A stretch of 64,000 nucleotides of DNA, taken from the NCBI RefSeq assembly GCF_003576455.2, contig NZ_CP032869.1, positions 744,001 through 808,000 of the forward strand. The letters are read 5' to 3'. The notes beneath the pieces are model-generated. The model did no database searches, had not been told where the DNA came from, and saw only the letters and a list, made by a program, of their open reading frames with translations. Positions 34,827 through 42,565 of the stretch are shown in pieces; the first letter of the stretch is position 1; each line of letters starts with the position of its first letter. The stretch is from Mucilaginibacter celer (lineage in GTDB: Bacteria > Bacteroidota > Bacteroidia > Sphingobacteriales > Sphingobacteriaceae). A program made the translations under genes and the position numbers.

Positions 34827-37400
34827 ATGTTACGAAAATTACTTATCCCATTATTGCCTGTCCTCGCAGCGACAAGCACCCAGGCTCAAAAAATTGAACC
34901 GTCCGCATGGCAGATATTCCCCGATAGTGCTGTTGTCAAAGTTCACCCTTCTTATAATGATGTATCCGGCATACACCGCTGGTTATTTGGTGAAAATTAC
35001 CGGAAAGAGTGGGCAATGCGGGTAAAATTGCCCGTCCTTAAATTGTCGCTGATCAACGGCGGGCTTAAGCCGGTACGGCAGGGCGGAGGTATGGAGTCCA
35101 AATCTTTACGGCTGGAGGATAAAACAGCGCGGGAATGGGTATTGCGAAGTGTTGAAAAGATGCCGGACAAACTGCTGCCTGCCAACCTGCAGGGTACTTT
35201 TGCCATCGATTGGGTGGGTGACGAATTCAGCGGGCAGCATCCTTATTCGGCGCTCGTTGTTCCGCCCCTGGCAGAAGCGGCGCGTGTTCCGCACGCTAAT
35301 CCCGTTATCGGTTTGGTTGCTGAAGATCCGGCTCTTGGCGAATATGCTAAGATCTTTGAGGGTATGGTATGCCTGCTGGAGGAGCGCGAACCGACCGGAC
35401 CTTCCGATAACACTTTTAAGATGGATCGTGAGCTGATCAAAAGTTATGATACCCGCCTGGACGCGGAAACTTTTTTAAGGGCTAAAATGCTTGACCTGCT
35501 TATGGGGGATTGGGACAGGCATGAAGACCAGTGGCGCTGGAAGCCGTCAAAAAGCGTAAATGATAAAATATATACCAGTGTACCCCGGGACCGGGACCAG
35601 GTTTTTCATATCACACAAGGGCTATTTCCTTCTGTAGCCGCTCTTCCCTGGCTCGACCCGACATTGGAGAACTTTGACGGCAATATTCCACGGGTCAGAT
35701 ATTCCCTGTTTAAAACGCGTTTTGCAAGAGCTTACCCGGATATGCAAATGACTTATGCCGAATACACCAGGATCGTAGACGGATTTGTAAAAGCTGAAAC
35801 GGATGAGGTTCTGGAGACGGCCCTCAGAAGGTTGCCTGTGGAGAACTATCGTTTGAGACATGACGAACTGTTTGCCAAACTCAGAAAACGAAGGGATAAC
35901 ATTCCCGCTGCGATGGGACAATATTACAAGTTCATCAACCGGATCGTTGATATCCGCGCTACTGACAAGGATGAGCAGATAACCATTACGGACGGACCGG
36001 ATAATTCCATGCATATTGTGCTTGGAAAATCTGATAAGAGAGGCATGGAAGATCGGGCCGTCATGGACATGTTTTACCACCCGGATACTACCAGGGAAGT
36101 ACGGATTTATACATCTGCCGGTGATGATCATATTACGGTCAATACACAGAAAACCCCGATCAGGCTGCGCATAGTAGATAGCATCGGTCACAAAACTTTT
36201 GATATACTGCGGACTGCTACAACGCTGAATGTTTACGGGCCCGCTGTTGCTCCCTTAATGAGGGGCAATACCGGCCGCATCAGGGAACATCTGTCTGATG
36301 ACACGGCCAATATCAGGTTTCTGCCAACCAATCTCTACAATGTATGGATGCCGCTGGCCACCGCTGCCTTAAATAAGGATGACGGATTTCTGCTCGGTCT
36401 TGGTTTCAAATATACAGGGTACGACGGCTTCAGAAAATTGCCTTATTCCACAGTACAGCAATTATTGATCACCCATGCATTTGCCACGGACGCATTCCGG
36501 ATCAAATACAACGGAGAATGGATGCAGGCGGTTGGAAAGGCTGATTTTACTTTAGAAGCGTACGCACAGGCACCGGACAATACGATGAATTTCTTCGGTA
36601 GGGGTAATGAGACGGTTTTGGATAAGACCGGCGAATACAGGCGTTATTACCGCACCCGGTTTGATATTTATCAGTTAGACCCGGCGCTTCGCTGGAAACC
36701 GGGCAAAGGGACAACAATCAGCGCCGGTCCGTCATTCCAGTTTTATCACCTGAGTCTGAACGGCAATGCTGGTCGTTTTATTAATCAAAAAAGCCTTATC
36801 AATAGCTATGACAGTTCATCGGTTAATAAAGACAAAGCCCACGCTGGGGTCCTGGTCAACCTGATAAGTGATCATAAGGATAACCGGATCCTGCCAACAA
36901 GCGGTTATTATTTACAGGTAAACCTGCTGGCCTCTGAAGGGATTAACAGTTATTCCAAATCTTTTAGTCAAATAAGGACTGAATTTACCTATTACCAAAA
37001 GCTGAATAAAAGCGGAAGCATCGTACTCTCAGATCGCGTCGGCGGCGGCGTTACAATCGGTAAATCAGCTTTTTATCAGTCCATGTTCCTGGGAGGACAG
37101 GGTAATTTACTGGGATATCTTCAAAACCGTTTTGCAGGCCAGCACATGGTATTTAACAATTTCCAGGCCCGCGTAAAGCTGGCGGATATTGCCAGCTATA
37201 TTTTGCCGGGGCAGTTAGGTCTAACCGGCTTTTACGATGCGGGAAGGGTTTGGATAAACGGCGAACATTCGGATAAATGGCATACCGGCACTGGTGGAGG
37301 TTTGTTTTTTGCGCCGGCAAGCTTAACAGTATTGCAGGTTATGGCAGGTCACTCGACTGAAGGTTGGTATCCATATGTTGCATTAAATTTCAGAATTTAA
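34827..37400 (+). CDS. Omp85/BamA-type outer-membrane barrel with kinase-like N-terminal region
   Basis: An 857-residue protein; ATG 34827 starts a signal peptide (MLRKLLIPLLPVLAATSTQAQ). The N-terminal ~400 residues contain 'LRSVEKMPDKLLP', 'HPYSALVVPPLAEAARVPHANPVIGLV' and 'GEYAKIFEGMVCLLEER'. They then show LLMGDWDRHEDQW (Asp228, Asp230, Arg231, His232) and PRDRDQVF (Asp255, Asp257). These two motifs resemble the catalytic loop and metal-binding Asp of atypical (Fam20/HipA/PI-kinase-like) kinases. The C-terminal ~400 residues form an Omp85 surface-antigen barrel ('FLGGQGNLLGYLQNRFAGQHMVFNNFQARVKL', 'GFYDAGRVW'). I recall similar regions fused between metallophosphoesterase and barrel in Bacteroidota; here the phosphoesterase is absent. 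No POTRA repeats are obvious. Confidence 0.75.
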   Translation: MLRKLLIPLLPVLAATSTQAQKIEPSAWQIFPDSAVVKVHPSYNDVSGIHRWLFGENYRKEWAMRVKLPVLKLSLINGGLKPVRQGGGMESKSLRLEDKTAREWVLRSVEKMPDKLLPANLQGTFAIDWVGDEFSGQHPYSALVVPPLAEAARVPHANPVIGLVAEDPALGEYAKIFEGMVCLLEEREPTGPSDNTFKMDRELIKSYDTRLDAETFLRAKMLDLLMGDWDRHEDQWRWKPSKSVNDKIYTSVPRDRDQVFHITQGLFPSVAALPWLDPTLENFDGNIPRVRYSLFKTRFARAYPDMQMTYAEYTRIVDGFVKAETDEVLETALRRLPVENYRLRHDELFAKLRKRRDNIPAAMGQYYKFINRIVDIRATDKDEQITITDGPDNSMHIVLGKSDKRGMEDRAVMDMFYHPDTTREVRIYTSAGDDHITVNTQKTPIRLRIVDSIGHKTFDILRTATTLNVYGPAVAPLMRGNTGRIREHLSDDTANIRFLPTNLYNVWMPLATAALNKDDGFLLGLGFKYTGYDGFRKLPYSTVQQLLITHAFATDAFRIKYNGEWMQAVGKADFTLEAYAQAPDNTMNFFGRGNETVLDKTGEYRRYYRTRFDIYQLDPALRWKPGKGTTISAGPSFQFYHLSLNGNAGRFINQKSLINSYDSSSVNKDKAHAGVLVNLISDHKDNRILPTSGYYLQVNLLASEGINSYSKSFSQIRTEFTYYQKLNKSGSIVLSDRVGGGVTIGKSAFYQSMFLGGQGNLLGYLQNRFAGQHMVFNNFQARVKLADIASYILPGQLGLTGFYDAGRVWINGEHSDKWHTGTGGGLFFAPASLTVLQVMAGHSTEGWYPYVALNFRI

Positions 37401-37628
37401 ACCGGGCTTGTGCTTCAATCCTTTTTAATGCTTTTGTTAATAAAATTGTCCTCATAAGACGATGCGATCCTTGCTATTCATTCCCGCGCAGCAGTCCGGA
37501 TACAAGATATGGCGTTTCAGAAAAAAATGAACGAATTTTCTAAAAGGAGTTGCCAACTCGCCTGAAATGGAGCTACCAACGCAAGCCTGAACATGCTGCG
37601 CTTTCCAATGCTTGTCAAATAAAAAAGT

Positions 37629-37651
37629 CTTAGTGTAATAATTACACTAAG
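37629..37651. promoter_or_regulatory. Perfect 23-base palindrome, GntR/YtrA-type operator candidate
   Basis: CTTAGTGTAAT-A-ATTACACTAAG is fully symmetric around one base. The half-site AGTGTA/TACACT resembles operators described for YtrA-subfamily GntR regulators. It lies 162 bases upstream of the head-GIN gene in the otherwise empty 412-base gap 37401-37812. No GntR gene is in the window. Confidence 0.5.
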
Positions 37652-37812
37652 ATGAAAAATAATTCGCTTATTCGTCTCACCTTTGCGCTATAAAATTGGA
37701 AGTCAATACAGAGCCTCAACCAGTCCGGCCCGGGTTTAATTGCCCCGATTTTTGATCGTATTAAAAGATAAACAATACGACCAATGGACGATCACTATAA
37801 TTACTAAAAAAA

Positions 37813-38409
37813 ATGAAAACTCAAATTTTATCCTTTATCGCCATGATGATCATGGTGTCAGGATTAACTCAAAACGCTTCTGCAAATACCTTTAAAGACG
37901 ATAATTTTACTGTATTGAACGATATCAGTGCGATCAACAAAATCGAAGTTCGCGGTAACGTCGAATTATTTATATCCGATGGCAATATGGATCGCGTCAA
38001 GGTTTATAACAAGTACTACGCAGAGAACGCCCTGGTTCAAAGCAGGAACGGGGTATTGAGAATTTCAAACTATAAAGCAGAAAAACTGGTCATTTGGGTC
38101 AGCGCCAGTGACCTCCGTTCTGTTTCCGCATTTGACAATTCTTCAATCCAATCGTTTGGAAAGCTTTTCAGGGTTGAATTCAGCATTGACCTACATGACG
38201 CAGCTTCCGCAAAGCTAGATCTGGATGTATATGCTGCTGAGTTAACTGTAAAAGATCATGCTAAAGTCGAACTGAGCGGAGCTGCTGATGAACTTACGAT
38301 GGATGGCAGCGAAAGGTCAAGTTTGGGAACCGGATTTGCTGTGGCGCATTTCAATGAAATCAGACCGGTTGTGACCGCGAAACTCAGTGATGAAGTTTTT
38401 GGTATGTAA
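37813..38409 (+). CDS. Head-GIN (DUF2807) domain protein, exported
   Basis: A 198-residue protein with a signal peptide ending near 'NASA-NTF'. The rest is a right-handed beta-solenoid-like DUF2807/head-GIN domain. Its short repeating strands include 'NKIEVRGNVELFISDG', 'ENALVQSRNGVLRISN', 'LRSVSAFDNSSIQSFGK', 'IDLHDAASAKLDL' and 'LTVKDHAKVELSGAADEL'. Members are periplasmic or surface proteins of unclear function, often under stress control in Bacteroidota. It appears monocistronic: a terminator lies 30 bases after the stop, and a 23-base palindrome lies upstream. Confidence 0.85.
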   Translation: MKTQILSFIAMMIMVSGLTQNASANTFKDDNFTVLNDISAINKIEVRGNVELFISDGNMDRVKVYNKYYAENALVQSRNGVLRISNYKAEKLVIWVSASDLRSVSAFDNSSIQSFGKLFRVEFSIDLHDAASAKLDLDVYAAELTVKDHAKVELSGAADELTMDGSERSSLGTGFAVAHFNEIRPVVTAKLSDEVFGM

Positions 38410-38438
38410 TGCCAGCACGCAAAGAATTTACGTGAAGA

Positions 38439-38466
38439 AGCTGCCTGCGTACAGGTGGCTTTTTTG
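38439..38466 (+). terminator. Rho-independent terminator of the head-GIN gene
   Basis: A nine-pair stem AGCTGCCTG / CAGGTGGCT (two G-U pairs) with loop CGTA, followed by a run of six to seven T's. Confidence 0.85.
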
Positions 38467-38920
38467 ATGATTATGCCTGCCAGCTTTACGACGAGCACCC
38501 AGGCGGTAGTTTCGATACACATCGTTGTGAAATTTTTCCATCATCTTGCCAACACAAAGCCATCTGTACATTATTACCGTATGTTTAAAAGCAACCGTAT
38601 GTTTACCAGGGCAATGCCTGAACCATTGGTTGTCCATATAAAACACACTTGAACCAGTCCAGTCACCCGGAACATGAAGATTCTTGCAATTGAACTCAAT
38701 TTTAATAAAGGTCAAACACGCATTTTGGAATGATGGGCATTCTAAGCCCCATTTTTGAAAAGGGCTCTATAAAATATAGAAAAGAGATAGGTAGATCGTT
38801 TTAACCCCAAATGACTAACTTTTTGGGATATCTAAATATGGAGAAAGAAATCAACAGTAATTTATATTTCAATGAGAAGTTGGCATTCCCGGCTCACCGC
38901 AAACAATAGTTCAAAATAGG

Positions 38921-38963
38921 ATGATCCGTAACATGGAGGGCGTGCCTCCGCGTTACGGATCAT
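38921..38963. repeat. Long perfect-arm hairpin downstream of the RteC gene
   Basis: Outer arms ATGATCCGTAAC / GTTACGGATCAT (12 perfect pairs) enclose GGAGG / CCTCC with a 5-base loop. It lies 62 bases beyond the minus-strand RteC stop, in the otherwise empty stretch 38467-39025. There is no T run on either side. It could be a structured 3' end or a REP-like element. Confidence 0.6.
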
Positions 38964-39025
38964 AGCCGCTTGCAATCGCGCCGGCTGTAATCGCCTATAA
39001 TCCTTGCGGTTCGGGTTGCCGGTAG

Positions 39026-39859
39026 TTATTTTAATTTTTTTTGCACCCGCATTAAAAAGGCCGTTTTCATTTCATCGATGTACAGGGTGGGACAGGGCCG
39101 TCCGCACAGCCAGTCGTAGGTATCATAAAAGTTACCCAGGGAAATATTAAAAGACCTTTCAATGAATTTGGCGATGCTTTTCAGGCTGCGTTTTCCAAAA
39201 GCCTCTGTGGCATGCCAGCTGTAAATGAGCTCGATCAGCGCGCATTTCGTTTGCTTCCAGTCGAAGTCCTGAAATTCATGACCTGCGTGTACCAGAGATT
39301 CCCGCTGACCCGCTTTCTGAATGGCTTCTTCCAGGTGATGCTGTAGCAATTCATGGGCGATGACCAGTGCCAGTTTATGGTCATGACTCGTGCTGAATGC
39401 AGGGTCAAAATCGATCATGCATTGATCGGGGTCGAGATGGATATCGTAAGTGCCCCGTAAAAAATAGTATTCGTCGAGGTGGCAGGCCTGTATACGGACA
39501 TACTGGTAAAAGGACAGGTTGCTTTCAAAAAAGTGTTTGAGGACCCTGATCTCGCCGGTGTAAAATTTAGCAACGGCGGTTCCGTTTCCGAGTGGTTTAC
39601 GGCTCTCGATATTGAGCAGGGATTGGTAAAAGATGAGCTGCGCCTTGAATCTGGGCTTGACCTGTTTAAAGAAGTTGATATCCTCCGTGGGTGTCCCCGG
39701 GTCGTGCGCTTTCCAGAAATCTTTAAGTTTCTGAAGGTACTTCAGACACAGGCTGACAGATCTTTCCAATCGCCTGATGTTCTCATGCTCTTCCAGCATG
39801 ACCGCGTTTAAATCTTTATTTAAATCTGCAAAAAGTCGGTCATAAAATTTCGTCATCAT
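39026..39859 (-). CDS. RteC-family protein
   Basis: A 277-residue protein from ATG 39859 (MMTKFYDRLFADLNKDL); a longer frame adds 25 residues that look unlike the family. The C-terminal half carries the RteC pattern 'CALIELIYSWHATEAFGKRSLKSIAKFIERSFNISLGNFYDTY'. The N-terminal half is helical with 'NFFKQVKPRFKAQLIFYQSLLNIESRKP' and 'FYQYVRIQACHLDEYYFLRGTYDI', also typical. RteC proteins were first known as regulators of excision in Bacteroides conjugative transposon CTnDOT. Many chromosomal copies lie outside such elements, as here. It is the last gene of a unit that begins with the lanthipeptide-like precursor, 101 bases after the 387-residue protein. Confidence 0.82.
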   Translation of the reverse strand: MMTKFYDRLFADLNKDLNAVMLEEHENIRRLERSVSLCLKYLQKLKDFWKAHDPGTPTEDINFFKQVKPRFKAQLIFYQSLLNIESRKPLGNGTAVAKFYTGEIRVLKHFFESNLSFYQYVRIQACHLDEYYFLRGTYDIHLDPDQCMIDFDPAFSTSHDHKLALVIAHELLQHHLEEAIQKAGQRESLVHAGHEFQDFDWKQTKCALIELIYSWHATEAFGKRSLKSIAKFIERSFNISLGNFYDTYDWLCGRPCPTLYIDEMKTAFLMRVQKKLK

Positions 39860-39960
39860 AATGGCTGTTTTAATGATCGGGATTGCCATCATCCGAATAG
39901 CGGATGGTGTAACTAACAAAACCTTCGTATTCATTTTTCATAGCGTATTTTTTTAAACGG

Positions 39961-41124
39961 TTAATGAAAGTATGTCTTATTAATGTAATTGATCATCCGC
40001 TGCAGGATATCCCGGACGACGGCGGCCGCCGACTGGTCCAAGCCATAAAATGCCCTGGCAAAGCTCTTGACCGAAATGTTGGATTGCTTTTTAGTCGTAA
40101 AGTGCCCGGTGAAGAACCGGATGATTTTAGCGACGTTATTAACCGGAAAACACCCGCACTTATAGAGTACTCTGATGAATACGGCAAACTGGGGCACGGA
40201 CAGGTCGAGCGGCAGGCGGCTGTTGCCGTTTGACTGGCCTGGTACGGCGGCTTTGGAAGAATGCCCCATCTGGGATTTTAAAAAAGGCAGTACCTGCTGG
40301 TCAATGGACGGCAGGTCGGGTTCGAAAACCTTACGCTGTGCTACAAAGAGCCCCGATATTCTTTCCAGCTCGGCCAGGACCACCCGCTCTTTTTCTTTTT
40401 TACTGACAGGTCCGGTTATCTTTTTAAAAAAGTTGTCCCTGTACCAGTTAAAGAAATGAAGGGTATTCAGGTTTCCGCGATAAAGGGTATCCTGCAGGTT
40501 TTGGGCTGCTGGCTTTTCCGCGGCATATATATGCCGCTCGGCAATCCGCAGTATGGTGATGGTCTGGTCCAGGTCCCGGTAGGAAATGCCCGCATAACGG
40601 GCTTCTTCCAGTTTATCAGCGACAGAATCGGCGATAGCCGTTCTCAGCGCCGATTCGTTTACAGCGACCGGGTGCAGCCTGAGCTTTTTTTCAAGCCCGG
40701 CGATTTCGTCGCATCGCCGGCGGCTGTTAAATAAGGTAACCCTGAAATCCTGGTCAAAGAACCGGTAACAGCCGGTTTGGAGAAAAAGCAGCAGATCCTC
40801 AAGGCCGGTCAGCAGGGCTCCGAAAAGTTCGTCATACGGATGCGGACCGGCCGGGTTTTGGTGAACGGCAAGCGCTTCGCTGAGCTGATCTGACAGACGG
40901 GTGATCCCGGACTGGTGGTACTGAACATACCGGCTGATTACATCATCTTTCGCCGGGCTGTACAACTCCTGTATCCACTGTTTTTTCAGCTGGGAACAGG
41001 TTCCCTGCACGGTTTTCACCTGCCCGGAAAGGTGGTCCGTTGAGGTCTCACCCGCCGCCAGCTTATCATTATTTATTATTTCGCTGACCTGTTGATCAAG
41101 TATATGTAATTCAGACTTAAGCAA
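39961..41124 (-). CDS. Uncharacterised 387-aa protein beside RteC
   Basis: A helical, soluble protein without signal peptide. The C-terminal ~80 residues ('LSVPQFAVFIRVLYKCGCFPVN', 'FFTGHFTTKKQSNISVKSFARAFYG') look like a winged-helix-like module often seen in proteins encoded near RteC. The N-terminal 300 residues resemble the helical first half of RteC proteins ('YAGISYRDLDQTITILRIAERHIYA', 'LNTLHFFNWYRDNFFKK'). The start is uncertain: no ATG is present near the N-terminus, so TTG 41124 is used. It sits 102 bases after the precursor-peptide stop and 101 bases before RteC. Its place suggests a regulatory or accessory role in the peptide locus. Function unknown. Confidence 0.6.
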   Translation of the reverse strand: MLKSELHILDQQVSEIINNDKLAAGETSTDHLSGQVKTVQGTCSQLKKQWIQELYSPAKDDVISRYVQYHQSGITRLSDQLSEALAVHQNPAGPHPYDELFGALLTGLEDLLLFLQTGCYRFFDQDFRVTLFNSRRRCDEIAGLEKKLRLHPVAVNESALRTAIADSVADKLEEARYAGISYRDLDQTITILRIAERHIYAAEKPAAQNLQDTLYRGNLNTLHFFNWYRDNFFKKITGPVSKKEKERVVLAELERISGLFVAQRKVFEPDLPSIDQQVLPFLKSQMGHSSKAAVPGQSNGNSRLPLDLSVPQFAVFIRVLYKCGCFPVNNVAKIIRFFTGHFTTKKQSNISVKSFARAFYGLDQSAAAVVRDILQRMINYINKTYFH

Positions 41125-41226
41125 GATTTTAAAAATTTAGGTTCAAACCATTATTTTTTAATTGCTTATAGGTTAGGTTTTTAGTATTATTTTTTAATTT
41201 ATATTTAATAATATTCCCAAAAGTTG

Positions 41227-41397
41227 TTACCTTTTTGGTGATATCCCCGTATTGATGGTTGTAGTGATGATGGTTAAGGTAGCTGTCGTGTCCGTTCCCG
41301 AGGTGGTATCATCCCCGGTACCGGGCAAGCCGGTGCTGTTGTAATCGCAAATCGTACTGATCTTTTTCCTGAGTTTTTTTGACCTGGCGTTTTTCAT
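41227..41397 (-). CDS. Candidate RiPP precursor (class I lanthipeptide-like), 56 aa
   Basis: A short gene in the 391-base space between the 387-aa gene and the kinase gene. ATG 41397 starts a basic leader ('KNARSKKLRKKISTICD', with Cys17). A linker rich in Gly, Asp and Thr follows, then a C-terminal half in which most residues are Thr or Ile ('TATLTIITTTINTG'), ending SPKR. About 16 Thr and 5 Ser against one Cys fits a substrate for LanB-type dehydration. Bacteroidota class I leaders commonly contain a 'KKLxLxKxTI' stretch, which 'KKLRKKISTI' resembles. A LanB-type dehydratase lies 1.9 kb away. The gene was missed by a 60-codon ORF cut-off. Translation is unproven. Confidence 0.65.
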   Translation of the reverse strand: MKNARSKKLRKKISTICDYNSTGLPGTGDDTTSGTDTTATLTIITTTINTGISPKR

Positions 41398-41515
41398 AAA
41401 ATTTGATTTTTACCTAAACTACCGGGCTGGAATAAGACGGTAAAGTTTATTACGCGGAGAGGCAATTGCGCTATGTAGAAAATGAAATTTTTGAATTTCC
41501 AATCTGAACCGGTAA
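41398..41515. promoter_or_regulatory. Divergent promoter region between precursor and kinase genes
   Basis: 118 bases separate the minus-strand precursor start from the plus-strand kinase start. Both promoters must lie here, or the kinase pair could be read from a promoter overlapping the precursor's. I could not identify convincing -33/-7 boxes or LytTR direct repeats by eye. Confidence 0.4.
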
Positions 41516-42565
41516 ATGAAGAACAGGGATATTGTTTTCGGGCATGTCATCGCCTGGTTGGTTTATATTCTTTATGAAGTCTCGTCCGTGGCCCTTACAG
41601 CCGGCCTGCACGGGCCCTTATATCATTTTCCCGTTTATTATTGCTGTTATATCGGCCTGTTCTATTTCAATGCGCACGTGGTCCTCGACTTCGCCTTTTT
41701 TAAGACGGGCAGGCCATATATGGTTTCGGGCGGACTGATCGCAGCGGAGATCCTTTTGTTCTTTATTATCAAAGCCGGGTTGGACTTGGTAATGCCCGGG
41801 GTTACAAAAAGCCCTGAGGCGCTGCTGGCTAAGCCCTATCTGCTTTCCAACCTGTTCAGGGAAGTGTTTTTTATCGGTTTCAGTATCGCCTATTGGTCGA
41901 TGCTCGGAATGGTGCGGTTCAAAGAACGTAATCATCAGATGGAGCGGGAGCAATTGAAAAATATGGCCAGTACGCTGGAGTTAAAGAACAGGTATGTATC
42001 TGTCGAGAACGCCTTCCTTCAGACCCAGATCAGTCCGCACCTGCTGTTTAATTCCTTAAGTTTTATATACACTTCTGTGCGCAGGCTTTCTGATCAGGCA
42101 GGAAACGGAGTGCTGCTGTTATCGGACCTGATGCGCTATTCGCTGGTCACGGGAAAAGATGCTGAATCGGTTTTATTAAGCAGGGAAGTGGAACAGATCT
42201 GGAACCTGATCAGCCTGAGCCGCCTGCGCATGGAGGAACACTTTTACCTTCAGTTCAAACGGAAGGGAAGGCTGGCAGGCAAAAAGATAATTCCCTTGCT
42301 GCTGATCACGCTCGTGGAGAATGCCATAAAGCATGGCGAACTTGATGATCGTAAAGTGCCTGTCAGAATTTCCCTTTCTGTAGAAGGGGACCAGCTGTTA
42401 TTTCTGACCTCCAATAAGATCAGGGAGAGCTCTCCTTACAAAAAGGGCGGCCTTGGGCTGGATAACCTGCAGAAGCGGCTGGCCAATGCTTACCCTGGCA
42501 GGTTTGCCTTTAAATTCGGCAAAAGAGAGGGCTTGTTTATCGTTAGTCTAAAAATAACTTTATGA
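41516..42565 (+). CDS. LytS/YehU-type sensor histidine kinase
   Basis: A 349-residue kinase with an N-terminal four-helix membrane domain (to about residue 135; 'VFGHVIAWLVYILYEVSSVAL', 'PVYYCCYIGLFYFNAHVVLDF') and no large extracellular sensor. A coiled coil (about 138-165) precedes the His_kinase (PF06580) phosphoacceptor box, 'QTQISPHLLFNSLSFIYTS'. It carries Leu where the family usually has Phe (QInPHFLFN). An HATPase domain follows ('LVENAIKHG', 'GGLGLDNLQKRL'). It overlaps the LytTR regulator by 4 bases (ATGA), so the two are a translationally coupled two-component pair. It is divergent from the precursor peptide gene, so that gene is the obvious candidate target. Confidence 0.9.
   Translation: MKNRDIVFGHVIAWLVYILYEVSSVALTAGLHGPLYHFPVYYCCYIGLFYFNAHVVLDFAFFKTGRPYMVSGGLIAAEILLFFIIKAGLDLVMPGVTKSPEALLAKPYLLSNLFREVFFIGFSIAYWSMLGMVRFKERNHQMEREQLKNMASTLELKNRYVSVENAFLQTQISPHLLFNSLSFIYTSVRRLSDQAGNGVLLLSDLMRYSLVTGKDAESVLLSREVEQIWNLISLSRLRMEEHFYLQFKRKGRLAGKKIIPLLLITLVENAIKHGELDDRKVPVRISLSVEGDQLLFLTSNKIRESSPYKKGGLGLDNLQKRLANAYPGRFAFKFGKREGLFIVSLKITL

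Noticed and set aside
39026..41124. Idea that RteC marks a CTnDOT-like conjugative element here
   Set aside because: No integrase, relaxase, Tra or excision genes were found around it. RteC-family proteins also occur in ordinary chromosomal contexts.
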